Source: Alphaproteobacteria bacterium HGW-Alphaproteobacteria-7 (lineage in GTDB: Bacteria; Pseudomonadota; Alphaproteobacteria; Sphingomonadales; Sphingomonadaceae). From it: a DNA stretch of 64,000 nucleotides. The notes beneath the pieces were generated by a model. That model made no database searches and was not told the origin of the DNA. It was given only the letters and a program-made list of their open reading frames with translations. Numbering within the stretch: the first letter of the stretch is position 1; each line of letters starts with the position of its first letter. Made by a program: the position numbers and the translations under genes. Below, one piece after another: positions 48,253 through 56,815 of the stretch. The stretch covers positions 1 to 64,000 of the forward strand of contig PHEB01000013.1 in assembly GCA_002842735.1 (NCBI GenBank), given 5' to 3'.

Positions 48253-49350
48253 ATGACTGTGCACCAGACGATTGATCCTACCCGCCCCGATGCGCTTTCG
48301 CACCCGCGTGCGACCCGCAGCCAATTCATGGCTGAGGATGACAAGGCGATGCTGCGCGCCGCGCGCGACCTGACCAAGGGGTTGGGGGAGGCAAAACCGG
48401 CGATTTATTGGAGCGATATGCTGTTTTTTGCAGGCATTGGTTATGCCGCGGTTGCGGCGGCGATCATCAGTTCCAGCCTTGGCGTCAAAATTGCGTTGGG
48501 GCTGGTGGCGGCGTTGGCGCTCTACCGCGCGCTGCTGTTCATTCACGAACTCACCCATATCCACCGCGATGCACTGCCGGGCTTCCGCCTTACGTGGAAC
48601 CTGCTGGTCGGCATCCCGCTGCTGACGCCAAGCTTCATGTATGAAGGCGTGCACACCATCCACCACAAACGCACGCAATATGGCACCATCGAAGACCCCG
48701 AATATCTGCCGCTGGCGTTGATGAAACCGTGGAGCCTGCCACTATTTGTGCTGGTGGCGCTGCTTGCGCCGGTTGCGCTGCTGGTGCGGTTTGCAGTGCT
48801 GGTGCCGCTGGGCGCGGTGATCCCGGCAGTGCGGCGCTTTACCTGGCAGCGCTTTTCCTCGCTGTCGATCAACCCCGATTTCCGCCGCAGGCCGCCCGAA
48901 GGCGATTTTGCCCGGCTTGTGCGCTGGCAGGAATTCGGCGCATTTATCTGGGCCTATGCGCTGATCGCCAGCGTCTTCGTGGTCGGCTGGCAGCCGCTTG
49001 CCATCGCGTTTGCGGTGCTATCGCTGACCGCAGTGCTCAACCAGTTGCGCACGCTGGTCGCGCATCTGTGGGAGAACGAGGGTGAACCGATGACAGTGAC
49101 CGCGCAGTTCCTCGATTCGGTCAATGTGCCGCCGCCGGGGATCGCGGCTGAGCTGTGGGCGCCGGTGGGCCTGCGCTATCACGCGCTGCATCACCTGATG
49201 CCGTCGATGCCCTATCATGACCTGCCCGAAGCGCATCGGCGGCTCGCGCGTGAATTGGGCACCGGATCGACTTATGAAGGCGCAAACCATCCGGGGATGC
49301 TGGTGCTGGTGGCGCGGATTGCGCGCAGCACGATGGGGCGGCGGGGCTGA
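48253..49350 (+). CDS. Fatty acid desaturase family protein
   Basis: Membrane di-iron desaturase/hydroxylase of 365 aa. The three His boxes are HELTH (in ALLFIHELTHIHRDAL), HTIHH (YEGVHTIHHKRTQYG) and HALHH (GLRYHALHHLMPSMPYHDLP), all intact, with four or more membrane helices between. It could introduce a double bond or hydroxyl into an acyl chain of membrane lipids or hopanoid/carotenoid-type lipids. No terminator was identified in the 23 bases before lptG. Confidence 0.9.
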   Translation: MTVHQTIDPTRPDALSHPRATRSQFMAEDDKAMLRAARDLTKGLGEAKPAIYWSDMLFFAGIGYAAVAAAIISSSLGVKIALGLVAALALYRALLFIHELTHIHRDALPGFRLTWNLLVGIPLLTPSFMYEGVHTIHHKRTQYGTIEDPEYLPLALMKPWSLPLFVLVALLAPVALLVRFAVLVPLGAVIPAVRRFTWQRFSSLSINPDFRRRPPEGDFARLVRWQEFGAFIWAYALIASVFVVGWQPLAIAFAVLSLTAVLNQLRTLVAHLWENEGEPMTVTAQFLDSVNVPPPGIAAELWAPVGLRYHALHHLMPSMPYHDLPEAHRRLARELGTGSTYEGANHPGMLVLVARIARSTMGRRG

Positions 49351-49373
49351 GATCGGCTGCGGCTCGCCTGAGC

Positions 49374-50483
49374 CTATTCCTCAGTCCGGATCAGCACCGT
49401 TTCACCCAGCAGCAGGAACAGGAAGAACGGCGCCCATGCGGCCAGCAGCGGCGGATAACCGCCAAAGCTGCCCATCGCCAGCGCCGCATTATCGACCACG
49501 AAATAGGCAAACCCCAAAGCCATCCCGATGATCGCGCGCACGAACAGCTGGCCTGATCGCGCCAGCCCGAACGCCGCAATCGAGCCGAGCAGCGGCATCA
49601 ACAGCGCCGATAGCGGCCCCGACAGGCGGTGCCACCATTTGGCCCGCATTTCATCGGTATTGCGCCCGGCGGCATCGAACGCATCAATAGTGGCGCCGAG
49701 TTCCCAGAAGCTTTGCGCATCGGGATCGACCGATTGCAGCATGATCCGGTCTGGGGTGAGGCCTTCGCCCACCACCAGTGGCGGCAGTGTTTCGCTGATC
49801 GCGCCGGCGACATCGAACCGTTGGGGCTGTTCCAGCCGCCAGCCGGGCGCGGCATAGGTTGCGCGGGCGCTGCGCACCTGCTGCCGGATGATCCCGCTCG
49901 GTGTGCGTTCGTACCAGGTAACGTTCGACAGCACGATATCATCGCCTGTCCCCATCAGCGTGGCGGCAGACAGGATGTTGGGGCCATCGGTGAGGTAGAC
50001 GTTCGATCGCACACTTGTGCCCCCCGCCTCGGTGGCCGGGATCGGGCCATATTGCACCGACTCCCACGCCTTGAGGCTGGCATTGGCGCGGGTGACGACG
50101 CGTTCGTTAAAGGCGAAGCTGAGCAGCGATACCACCGCCGCCGTCAACAGCAGCGGGAACAATACCTGATGCGCGGAAAGCCCCGCCGCCTTCATCGCCA
50201 CCACTTCGCTGTTCTGGTTGAGGGTGACAAGCGTGATCAGCGTCGCCAGCAGCACCGAATAGGGCAAAAACCGCGAAACGAGCTGCGGCAGGCGCAATCC
50301 GGCATAGCGCATGATTTCGGCCTGCCCATTGCCCGCAGCTTCAAGGATCTTGCCGGTCGCCGACAGCAGATCAAGCGCCAGCAGCACCAGCACCAGCATG
50401 ACCAGCACCGCGACAATGCGCACCACGAACATTTTCGCAAGATACAGCGTCAGCGTGCGCGAAGGGAAGAAATCGAGCTGCAT
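49374..50483 (-). CDS. lptG: LPS export ABC transporter permease LptG
   Basis: Inner-membrane permease of 369 aa of the LptB2FGC lipopolysaccharide extractor. Topology is six helices: three N-terminal (about residues 13-125), a periplasmic beta-jellyroll of about 150 residues, then three C-terminal (from SALLMPLLGSIAAFG). Features include LTLYLAKMFVVRIVAVLVML at the start and LITLVTLNQNSEVVAMKAAG, the conserved coupling-helix region. It follows lptF by 6 bases and ends in acidic residues. Confidence 0.92.
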   Translation of the reverse strand: MQLDFFPSRTLTLYLAKMFVVRIVAVLVMLVLVLLALDLLSATGKILEAAGNGQAEIMRYAGLRLPQLVSRFLPYSVLLATLITLVTLNQNSEVVAMKAAGLSAHQVLFPLLLTAAVVSLLSFAFNERVVTRANASLKAWESVQYGPIPATEAGGTSVRSNVYLTDGPNILSAATLMGTGDDIVLSNVTWYERTPSGIIRQQVRSARATYAAPGWRLEQPQRFDVAGAISETLPPLVVGEGLTPDRIMLQSVDPDAQSFWELGATIDAFDAAGRNTDEMRAKWWHRLSGPLSALLMPLLGSIAAFGLARSGQLFVRAIIGMALGFAYFVVDNAALAMGSFGGYPPLLAAWAPFFLFLLLGETVLIRTEE

Positions 50484-50489
50484 ATGTCC

Positions 50490-51776
50490 CTATTCTGCCG
50501 GGGCCGCTGCCGTTCCGGGCACGGGACGATAGGCGCGCTGGGTGCGGCGCCCGAACAGCTTGCCCACCCGCTTCGACAATTTGGCGAAGACCGTTTCCAG
50601 CGCGCCAATCGCCTGACCGCCCGGCACATAGGCAACACGGTAATACATCCAGATGATCAGCGCGGCGAACAGCGCGAACGGCACCCACAGCGCCAGCACC
50701 GGATCCAGCCGGCCCAGCGCGGCGACATCTTCGCCGTATTGATTGATCTTGTGATAGGCGACCACCATCACGATCGACACAAACACGCCGAGCGCGCTGG
50801 TCGATCGTTTGGGCGGGATCGCCAGCGCCACCGCAAGCAGCGGCATCAGGAACATCATCACGATTTCGACCAGCCGGAAATTAAAGCTGGCAAGGCTGGC
50901 AGCGCGTTCCTGCGTGGGGCTTTTGTCGCTCCAGCCGATGCTCAGCAGTTCGGGCAGGATATATTCGCGGGTCGCATCGCCGCGATCACGAAATTGCTCG
51001 ATCGCGGGCAGATCGATCGGCAGATCGTGACGGCTGAACGACAGCACGCGCGGCGTGTTGCCGCCGCCTTTCTGCATGGTGGTGTCCTGGATGATCGTGC
51101 CTTCGCTCAGCCGCAGGATGATCGTATCGGGATTGTCACGCGTGGCAAGGAACGCCCCTTCGCGCGCGCTGATCGACAGCACCTGACCTTTGTTGTTGGC
51201 GACCCGCGCGAAAATGCCGATCAGCCGCCGCCCATCGTCCTCGCTCGCTTCGATCCGCAAGGCCATACGGTCAGCAAGGGTGGTGAACTCCCCGACCTTG
51301 ATCGAGGCACCCAGCGCGCCTGATCGCAGTTCGTAATCCATCTGTTCGTAATAATAGCGGCTGATCGGCTGGATGTAGAACACCAGCGCCACATTGATCG
51401 CAACCAGCACCAGCGTGATCGCATAGGGCATCCTGAGCAGGCGGTTATACGACAGCCCGACCGCGCGCATCGTGTCCAGTTCGGATGAGGTGGCGAGTTT
51501 GCGGAAGGCAAGCAACACGCCCAGCAGCAGGCCCAGCGGGATGGCGAGGCTGGCATATTCGGGGATCAGCGCCCCCAGCATCTTGAACACCACCGCCACC
51601 GGCCCGCCTTCAACCGCGACGAAATCGAACAGGCTAAGCATTTTGTCGAGCAGCAACAACGAGGCGGCCAGCGCGAACACGCCCAGCATCGGCATGATGG
51701 TAAGCCGCAGGATATACCGGTCAACGCTGGGGATCAGATTGTGCAAGTGCGGTTCCGTCGATTGCGCGAAGGCCAT
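50490..51776 (-). CDS. lptF: LPS export ABC transporter permease LptF
   Basis: Partner permease of LptG, 428 aa. Same layout: IDRYILRLTIMPMLGVFALAASLLLLDKML at the start, with LATSSELDTMRAVGLSYNRLL as the coupling helix that contacts LptB, then the periplasmic domain and three C-terminal helices (LVEIVMMFLMPLLAVALAI). A C-terminal cytosolic tail of about 45 residues is longer than usual. First gene of the lptFG pair. lptB and lptC are not in the window. Confidence 0.92.
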   Translation of the reverse strand: MAFAQSTEPHLHNLIPSVDRYILRLTIMPMLGVFALAASLLLLDKMLSLFDFVAVEGGPVAVVFKMLGALIPEYASLAIPLGLLLGVLLAFRKLATSSELDTMRAVGLSYNRLLRMPYAITLVLVAINVALVFYIQPISRYYYEQMDYELRSGALGASIKVGEFTTLADRMALRIEASEDDGRRLIGIFARVANNKGQVLSISAREGAFLATRDNPDTIILRLSEGTIIQDTTMQKGGGNTPRVLSFSRHDLPIDLPAIEQFRDRGDATREYILPELLSIGWSDKSPTQERAASLASFNFRLVEIVMMFLMPLLAVALAIPPKRSTSALGVFVSIVMVVAYHKINQYGEDVAALGRLDPVLALWVPFALFAALIIWMYYRVAYVPGGQAIGALETVFAKLSKRVGKLFGRRTQRAYRPVPGTAAAPAE

Positions 51777-51899
51777 AACGCCCTAGCGCCTTCGGGCTCG
51801 CGCGTCATGCCCCCAATTCCGGTTGCCGTAAAAGCCGCCGAACGGCCCGCAATTGAACAAGATGACCCGGCCACCGCAAACCCCGCCCGACCGGCCGCC

Positions 51900-52310
51900 T
51901 CACGCTTTCTCAAGCGTGCATTGCAGCGGGTGCTGGTTCTGCTTGGCGAAATCCATCACCTGATTGACCTTGGTTTCGGCGATTTCATAAGGGAAAATCC
52001 CGCACACGCCGACCCCGCGCTGGTGCACGTGGAGCATCACGCGGGTGGCCTGTTCCAGATCCATGCTGAAAAAGCGTTTGAGCACCAGCACCACGAACTC
52101 CATCGGGGTGTAGTCATCATTCAGCATCAGCACTTTGTACTGGTTCGGCTTTTTGGGCTTGGCGCGGGTCTTGGTGGCGACGCCGATCTGGCTGTCGCCG
52201 CTGCCGTCATCATCCTTGCCGCCGTCTTCATCGCCCGCGCACACGCGATCCACGCGCCGCAGGGGCAGCGCGGCAAGAGCGGGCAGGGCAGGCGGTCGCT
52301 GGATCGGCAT
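51900..52310 (-). CDS. clpS: ATP-dependent Clp protease adaptor ClpS
   Basis: N-end-rule adaptor delivering substrates to ClpAP; 136 aa. The conserved core starts at [20 protein letters not shown] (about residue 58), followed by [24 protein letters not shown], including the N-degron pocket (NDDYT, Met, His). The N-terminus is about 50 residues longer than needed, Asp/Gly-rich, as often in sphingomonads; a GTG at 52244 is an alternative start. The clpA partner is not in the window. It reads toward lptF after a 120-base gap. Confidence 0.92.
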   Translation of the reverse strand: MPIQRPPALPALAALPLRRVDRVCAGDEDGGKDDDGSGDSQIGVATKTRAKPKKPNQYKVLMLNDDYTPMEFVVLVLKRFFSMDLEQATRVMLHVHQRGVGVCGIFPYEIAETKVNQVMDFAKQNQHPLQCTLEKA

Positions 52311-52379
52311 GAGCCCCCATTATGGGATATGCGGCCCCATTCGCAAGCGCTTGCTGCGCGTGTGTAGGCCAGAGACAAA

Positions 52380-52413
52380 GAAAAGGCCGGACAAACCCGC
52401 AGGTCTGTCCGGC
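52380..52413 (-). terminator. Rho-independent terminator of the phasin gene
   Basis: Arms ggccggaca / tgtccggcc around a 12-base loop; on the minus strand the hairpin is followed by TTTTCTTTG. It lies about 75 bases after the phasin stop. Confidence 0.82.
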
Positions 52414-52488
52414 CCGGCGCTTTTCAGCGCGCTTTCGTAAACCGGGATTGGGAGAGAGGAGAGAGGCCCGGTTCAGAAACTTGTGTGC

Positions 52489-52929
52489 TTATGCAGCCTT
52501 CGAGATCTTCTCGGCGGCGACGCTGGCGCGGTTCGAAATCGGAGCGAAAGCATCGTTATAGAGCTTCACCCAGGCTTCGGTGCGCTTCGAGCCGAACGAG
52601 ACCAAGGCATCGAAGTTGCGACGGGCGATTTCGCCCTGCAGCTGCATCAGTTCGGTCGGCGACTTGACGGCCGCAACCTTCTTGACGTCTTCGGTGACTG
52701 TTTCGATCACGGTCTTGCCGGTTTCGATGTCGCTGCGGACAATGTCCTGTGCGCCAGCGAAGAAGATCTTGCCGCTTTCGACGACGGCATCGACGTTCGC
52801 CTTGCTGAATTCGCCAGCTTCGGCAGCCAGAACGGTGGTCTTGGCATAGGCAGTCTTTGCACGGGTCTGGACGTCAGCGATGACTTCCTTGGCGGTGGCG
52901 GCGATGTCGGTGTTCTTGGCAGTGGCCAT
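52489..52929 (-). CDS. Putative short phasin isoform from internal start
   Basis: An in-frame ATG at 52929 with an upstream AAAGGA (complement of 52937-52942, 7 bases before the ATG) would give a 146-aa protein starting MATAKNTDIAATAKEVIADV, the length of ordinary phasins. The Shine-Dalgarno sits in a run of codons (VIKLKDTI) whose composition departs from the Ala/Lys repeats around it. This is an alternative product of the same gene, not a separate locus. Confidence 0.45.
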   Translation of the reverse strand: MATAKNTDIAATAKEVIADVQTRAKTAYAKTTVLAAEAGEFSKANVDAVVESGKIFFAGAQDIVRSDIETGKTVIETVTEDVKKVAAVKSPTELMQLQGEIARRNFDALVSFGSKRTEAWVKLYNDAFAPISNRASVAAEKISKAA

Positions 52930-53298
52930 GATGGTATCCTTTAATTTGATGACAGGGTTGGTCTTGGGCGCGGCGGCAGGCTTGCCGGCATTGCGGACAG
53001 CCTTCTTGGCCAGCACGGGCTTCTTGACCGTGGGCTTGGCAGTTGCCGTCTTCTTGACGGTCTTGGCAGCGGGTGTCTTGGCCACGGCTGCCTTTTTGGC
53101 GAGCGGGGCTTTCTTCTTCGGCGCTGCGGTTTTGGTTGCGGCCGGGGCAGCCTTCGCCACCTTGGCGGCGGGCGCTGCTACAGCCTTCGGTGCGGCTACA
53201 ACCTTGGCCGATGCTTCGGCATAGGCTTTTTGCGCGGCGGCATCGATCTTGGCGATCGGGGCGGTGGCTTCAGCGGCAGTGTTTTTAACTTCGGACAT
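52489..53298 (-). CDS. Phasin-family protein with Lys/Ala-rich histone-like N-terminus
   Basis: PHA granule-associated protein of 269 aa. Residues 1-120 are an Ala/Lys/Pro-rich repeat region (KKKAPLAKKAAVAKTPAAK) like histone H1 or nucleoid-binding PhaM-type tails. Residues 124-269 are an amphipathic helical phasin domain (DIAATAKEVIADVQTRAKTA, GEIARRNFDALVSFGSKRTE). Met124, at 52929, is preceded by AAAGGA at correct spacing, so a 146-aa phasin without the tail is probably also made. The promoter region has repeated TGCACTGCACAA sites; phaC lies upstream. A terminator follows. Confidence 0.88.
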   Translation of the reverse strand: MSEVKNTAAEATAPIAKIDAAAQKAYAEASAKVVAAPKAVAAPAAKVAKAAPAATKTAAPKKKAPLAKKAAVAKTPAAKTVKKTATAKPTVKKPVLAKKAVRNAGKPAAAPKTNPVIKLKDTIMATAKNTDIAATAKEVIADVQTRAKTAYAKTTVLAAEAGEFSKANVDAVVESGKIFFAGAQDIVRSDIETGKTVIETVTEDVKKVAAVKSPTELMQLQGEIARRNFDALVSFGSKRTEAWVKLYNDAFAPISNRASVAAEKISKAA

Positions 53299-53315
53299 GA
53301 TGACCTCGCTTCATG

Positions 53316-53375
53316 TTGCACTGCACAAAATAGTGATTGCAACTGCGAAGTCAAGCATTTTTGTGCAGTGCACAA
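53316..53375. promoter_or_regulatory. Paired TGCACTGCACAA sites (candidate PhaR operators)
   Basis: TTGCACTGCACAA at 53316-53328 and the palindrome TTGTGCAGTGCACAA at 53361-53375 share a 12-bp core in opposite orientation. They bracket the AT-rich promoter in front of the phasin start at 53298. TGC-containing sites before phasin genes are bound by the PHA-sensing repressor PhaR in other bacteria; that assignment is inference, since phaR is not in the window. Confidence 0.6.
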
Positions 53376-53423
53376 TTTTGCTTTATATTATTGAAGTTAT
53401 GCGATAATTCGAAAATCATCCGC

Positions 53424-55334
53424 TCAACGCGTCTTGACGTAACGTCCCGGCGCATCCTCGATTCCCGCATCGCCCTTGCCGCCGGGTGCGCGTTTGCCCT
53501 TGGCCGGGACGCGCGTGTCGGATTGGCGGTGCAGCCATTCGAGCCAATGCGGCCACCAGCTGCCAGGGTGTTCGGTGGCGCTTTCGACAAAGGCTTTGAG
53601 CGATGGCGCCGCGCTGTCTCCCACCCAATATTGATACTTGCCCGCAGCCGGAGGATTGACCACGCCTGCAATGTGGCCTGATCCGGCCAGCAGAAATTCC
53701 AGCGGCCCGGTAAAGTGCTGCGTGATCCGCCACACGCTTTCCGCCGGCGCAATGTGATCTTCGCGCCCGGCCTGCACAAAACTGGGCGTTGCCACCTGTG
53801 TCAGATCAATCGGTGTGCCGTCGGCTTGCAACGCATCGGGCACCACCAGCTTGTTGTCGCGGTAGAGGTCTCGCAGGTAATCATTGTGCCACTTGGCGGG
53901 CAGGTTGGTGACGTCGCCGTTCCAGTGCAGCAGGTCGAACGCCGGGTAATCTTCGCCGAGCAGGTAATTGTTGACCACATAATTCCAGATCAGATCGCGT
54001 CCACGCAGCGCGTTGAACGCGGCGGCCAGATAGCGCCCATCGAGATAGCCTTGTTGTGACGACAACTGCCCGATCATCTCCAACTGGCCATCATCGATGA
54101 AATTTTTCAGGTCGCCGCTCTTTTCGAAATCGACCTGCGCGGTGAAGAAGGTCGCGCTCTTGACCTTATCGGACTCACCCCGGCGGGACAGGATCGCCAG
54201 CGTCGCCGCCAGCGTGGTGCCCGCGACACAGTAACCGATGGTGTGGACGTGGGGCACGCCCAGCCGCGCGCGAACATGGTCGATCGCGTCGATCTGGGCG
54301 CGGATGTAATCATCCCACACCACATCGGCCATGCTTTCGTCGGCCGATTTCCAGCTGACCACGAACACGCTGAGCCCCTGATCCACCGCCCATTTGATGA
54401 AGCTTTTCTTCGGCGTCAGATCGAGGATATAGAACCGGTTGATCCACGGCGGGAAGATGATCAGCGGCACTTCGAGCACGGTTTCGGTGGCCGGACTATA
54501 CTGGATCAGCTGATACAGCGGGGTTTCATGCACCACCTTGCCCGGCGTCGCGGCGAGGTTTTCGCCCAACCGGAACGCGTCGGGATCAGTGTGAGTCAAC
54601 TGCCCGCGCTTCATGTCGTTGATCAGGTGCTGCATCCCGCGCACCAGATTTTGCCCGCGGGTTTCGACGGTGCGCTTCATCACCACCGGGTTCAGCGCCA
54701 CGAAATTGTCCGGGCTCATCGCTTCGGTCAGCGCGCTGACCGCGAATTCGAGCTGCTGGCGCTTGGCGCGATCAAGCCCGTCCATGCCCTTGACCGATTG
54801 GCGGAAGTAATCGGCCAGCAGCAGATAGGTCTGGTGCAGCAGCAGGAAGGCCGGGTGTTCGCGCCATGCGGGATCGGAAAAGCGCCGGTCGCTTTTGGGC
54901 AGCGCGGCAGGATCGGGCGCTTCGGGTGCCGCGCCGCCCCCGGTCACGCCTGCGACAAACCGTTCCATCACGCCTGACCATAATTTCAGCGAATCCTGCG
55001 CCAGCCGGGCCTGGGCATCAAACAGCCCCTTGGGCAGTTGGCCCAGCATGCTTTGCGAAAGCACCAGCCATTGCGCCGGATCAAGCGTGTTCGCGCCCTT
55101 GGCCGCTTTGGTGGCTGCCGCCTGCGCCTGATGCGTCGCGAAATCGAGCCATAGTTGCTGCAATTGCGCGCTGGCGCTGGCCCATTCGCCCAACTCCCCC
55201 GCATCGATCCCCTGCGGCAACAGCGATTCGATCCCCTTGCCCGACATCATTTCACGCATGGCGTTGCCTTGCATGTCGAAGAACCCCTTGAGGCTTTCGC
55301 CTGCACCAGCCATCGGGTTGTTATCGTCTGCCAT
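53424..55334 (-). CDS. phaC: Class I poly(3-hydroxyalkanoate) synthase
   Basis: Polymerises 3-hydroxyacyl-CoA into PHA granules; 636 aa, type I length. The alpha/beta-hydrolase core has the modified lipase box HTIGYCVAGTTLAAT with catalytic Cys, followed by the catalytic Asp in FVQAGREDHIAPAESVW and His in GSGHIAGVVNPPA. N-terminal domain motifs WLVLSQSMLGQLPKG and the conserved INRFYILDLTPKKSFIKW are present. Upstream of the phasin gene with a 125-bp gap. No phaA or phaB adjacent, although thiolase genes occur at 2506 and 3758. Confidence 0.96.
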   Translation of the reverse strand: MADDNNPMAGAGESLKGFFDMQGNAMREMMSGKGIESLLPQGIDAGELGEWASASAQLQQLWLDFATHQAQAAATKAAKGANTLDPAQWLVLSQSMLGQLPKGLFDAQARLAQDSLKLWSGVMERFVAGVTGGGAAPEAPDPAALPKSDRRFSDPAWREHPAFLLLHQTYLLLADYFRQSVKGMDGLDRAKRQQLEFAVSALTEAMSPDNFVALNPVVMKRTVETRGQNLVRGMQHLINDMKRGQLTHTDPDAFRLGENLAATPGKVVHETPLYQLIQYSPATETVLEVPLIIFPPWINRFYILDLTPKKSFIKWAVDQGLSVFVVSWKSADESMADVVWDDYIRAQIDAIDHVRARLGVPHVHTIGYCVAGTTLAATLAILSRRGESDKVKSATFFTAQVDFEKSGDLKNFIDDGQLEMIGQLSSQQGYLDGRYLAAAFNALRGRDLIWNYVVNNYLLGEDYPAFDLLHWNGDVTNLPAKWHNDYLRDLYRDNKLVVPDALQADGTPIDLTQVATPSFVQAGREDHIAPAESVWRITQHFTGPLEFLLAGSGHIAGVVNPPAAGKYQYWVGDSAAPSLKAFVESATEHPGSWWPHWLEWLHRQSDTRVPAKGKRAPGGKGDAGIEDAPGRYVKTR

Positions 55335-55449
55335 AGCCTGAACTGTCCCTTGTCCGACGCGCGTTATATAGTGCCGCCAATCCGGGCGCGCGGCAATTGC
55401 CGAAAACGCCTTCCCACTGGCCGAGATATTAGCCTAGGAGGAAATCGGC

Positions 55450-55497
55450 GTGTTGCCCACTCAATCCCGCCCGAGACAAGGTGATGACAGGCGATGA
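55450..55497 (+). CDS. 15-codon leader ORF upstream of the aminotransferase
   Basis: A GTG start with a near-perfect AGGAGG eight bases upstream opens a 15-codon frame (MLPTQSRPRQGDDRR). Its TGA overlaps the aminotransferase ATG (ATGA). The downstream gene has only a weak RBS of its own, so translational coupling through this leader is plausible. No run of regulatory amino-acid codons is evident. Chance is possible. Confidence 0.35.
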   Translation: MLPTQSRPRQGDDRR

Positions 55498-56693
55498 ATG
55501 ATCAGTTCTATCGGATGAAGCGAATGCCCCCCTATGTAATCGCGGAGGTCAACGCCATGCGTCATGCCGCGCGGCTGGCCGGGCAGGACATCATCGATCT
55601 GGGCATGGGCAACCCTGATCAACCCCCGCCGCAGCACGTCATCGACAAGCTGTGCGAGGTTGCGGCCAAGCCCAATGCGCATGGCTATTCACAGTCCAAG
55701 GGCATTCCCGGTCTGCGCCGCGCGCAGGCGGGATATTATGCCCGGCGGTTCGGGGTCGAACTTGATCCCGAAAGCGAAGTGGTGGTGACGATGGGATCGA
55801 AGGAGGGGCTGTCCAGCCTCGCCACAGCGATCATCGCGCCGGGTGATGTGGTGCTGGCCCCCAACCCGTCCTATCCGATCCACACTTTCGGGTTCATCAT
55901 CGCGGGCGCAACGATCCGGTCGGTGCCGACCACCCCTGACGAGGAATACTGGATCTCGTTAGAACGGGCGATGAACTTCACCGTGCCGCGCCCCAGCGTG
56001 CTGGTGGTGAGTTACCCGTCGAACCCCACCGCCGAGGTGGTCGATCTGGCGTTTTACGAACGGCTGGTCGCCTGGGCGAAGGAAAATCAGGTCTGGGTGG
56101 TGAGCGACCTTGCCTATTCCGAGCTTTATTACGATGGCAAGCCAACTCCGTCGATCATGCAGGTGCCGGGCGCGATGGATGTCGCGATTGAGTTTACCAG
56201 CATGAGCAAGACCTATTCGATGGCAGGCTGGCGGATGGGCTTTGCGGTCGGCAACAAACAGCTGATCGCGGCGCTGACACGGGTAAAATCCTATCTCGAC
56301 TACGGCTCTTTCACCCCGGTTCAGGCGGCGGCTTGCGCGGCGTTGAATGGCCCGCAGGACATTGTTGAAACCAACCGCGAGCTTTACCGCAAGCGGCGCG
56401 ACGTGATGGTCGAAGCGTTCGGCCGGGCAGGCTGGGATATTCCTGCGCCACCCGCATCAATGTTCGCCTGGGCCCCGCTGCCGCCAGCCTTGCGCAGTAT
56501 GGGCAGCCTTGAATTTTCCAAACAATTGCTCACCCAGGCACAAGTCGCGGTTGCACCCGGCGTGGGTTATGGTGAAAATGGCGAAGGCTATGTCCGAATC
56601 GCGATGGTCGAAAACGAACAGCGGCTCAGGCAGGCAGCGCGCAACGTCAAACGCTATTTGCAGTCAGTCGGGGTGAACAGTTCGGGGGCCTGA
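55494..56693 (+). CDS. alaC: PLP-dependent aminotransferase (AlaC-like)
   Basis: Class I/II aminotransferase of 399 aa, closest in layout to glutamate-pyruvate transaminase AlaC/LL-DAP-like enzymes. N-terminal FYRMKRMPPYVIAEVNAMRH, then DIIDLGMGNPDQPPPQHVIDKL, VTMGSKEGLSSLATAIIAPGD, VLVVSYPSNPTAEV, the PLP-lysine segment FTSMSKTYSMAGWRMGFAVG and the Arg near the C-terminus in GYVRIAMVENEQRLRQA. It would interconvert alanine and pyruvate with glutamate. Initiation is probably coupled to the leader ORF at 55450. Divergent from phaC. Confidence 0.88.
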   Translation: MNDQFYRMKRMPPYVIAEVNAMRHAARLAGQDIIDLGMGNPDQPPPQHVIDKLCEVAAKPNAHGYSQSKGIPGLRRAQAGYYARRFGVELDPESEVVVTMGSKEGLSSLATAIIAPGDVVLAPNPSYPIHTFGFIIAGATIRSVPTTPDEEYWISLERAMNFTVPRPSVLVVSYPSNPTAEVVDLAFYERLVAWAKENQVWVVSDLAYSELYYDGKPTPSIMQVPGAMDVAIEFTSMSKTYSMAGWRMGFAVGNKQLIAALTRVKSYLDYGSFTPVQAAACAALNGPQDIVETNRELYRKRRDVMVEAFGRAGWDIPAPPASMFAWAPLPPALRSMGSLEFSKQLLTQAQVAVAPGVGYGENGEGYVRIAMVENEQRLRQAARNVKRYLQSVGVNSSGA

Positions 56694-56746
56694 TTTCGCG
56701 GCGCAAGGCAGAGGTCTGACGAGGCATTACGTATTCGGATGCGACA

Positions 56747-56761
56747 TAGGAGAATCCCCTA
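56747..56761. promoter_or_regulatory. Imperfect palindrome upstream of the HTH gene
   Basis: TAGGAGAATCCCCTA has TAGG / CCTA arms and is about 55 bases before the start of the membrane-anchored HTH gene, in the likely promoter. A site of this size and placement could be the operator of the HTH protein itself; no other evidence. Confidence 0.3.
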
Positions 56762-56815
56762 CCGATTTGCGTCGCCCGATGTGTTAAACGGGATTCACTG
56801 CTGAAGGAGAGCCCA

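Noticed and set aside
49629..51323. 564-aa plus-strand frame over lptF/lptG
   Set aside because: Shadow; Arg/His/Gln-rich with no domain, overlapping two well-supported permeases.
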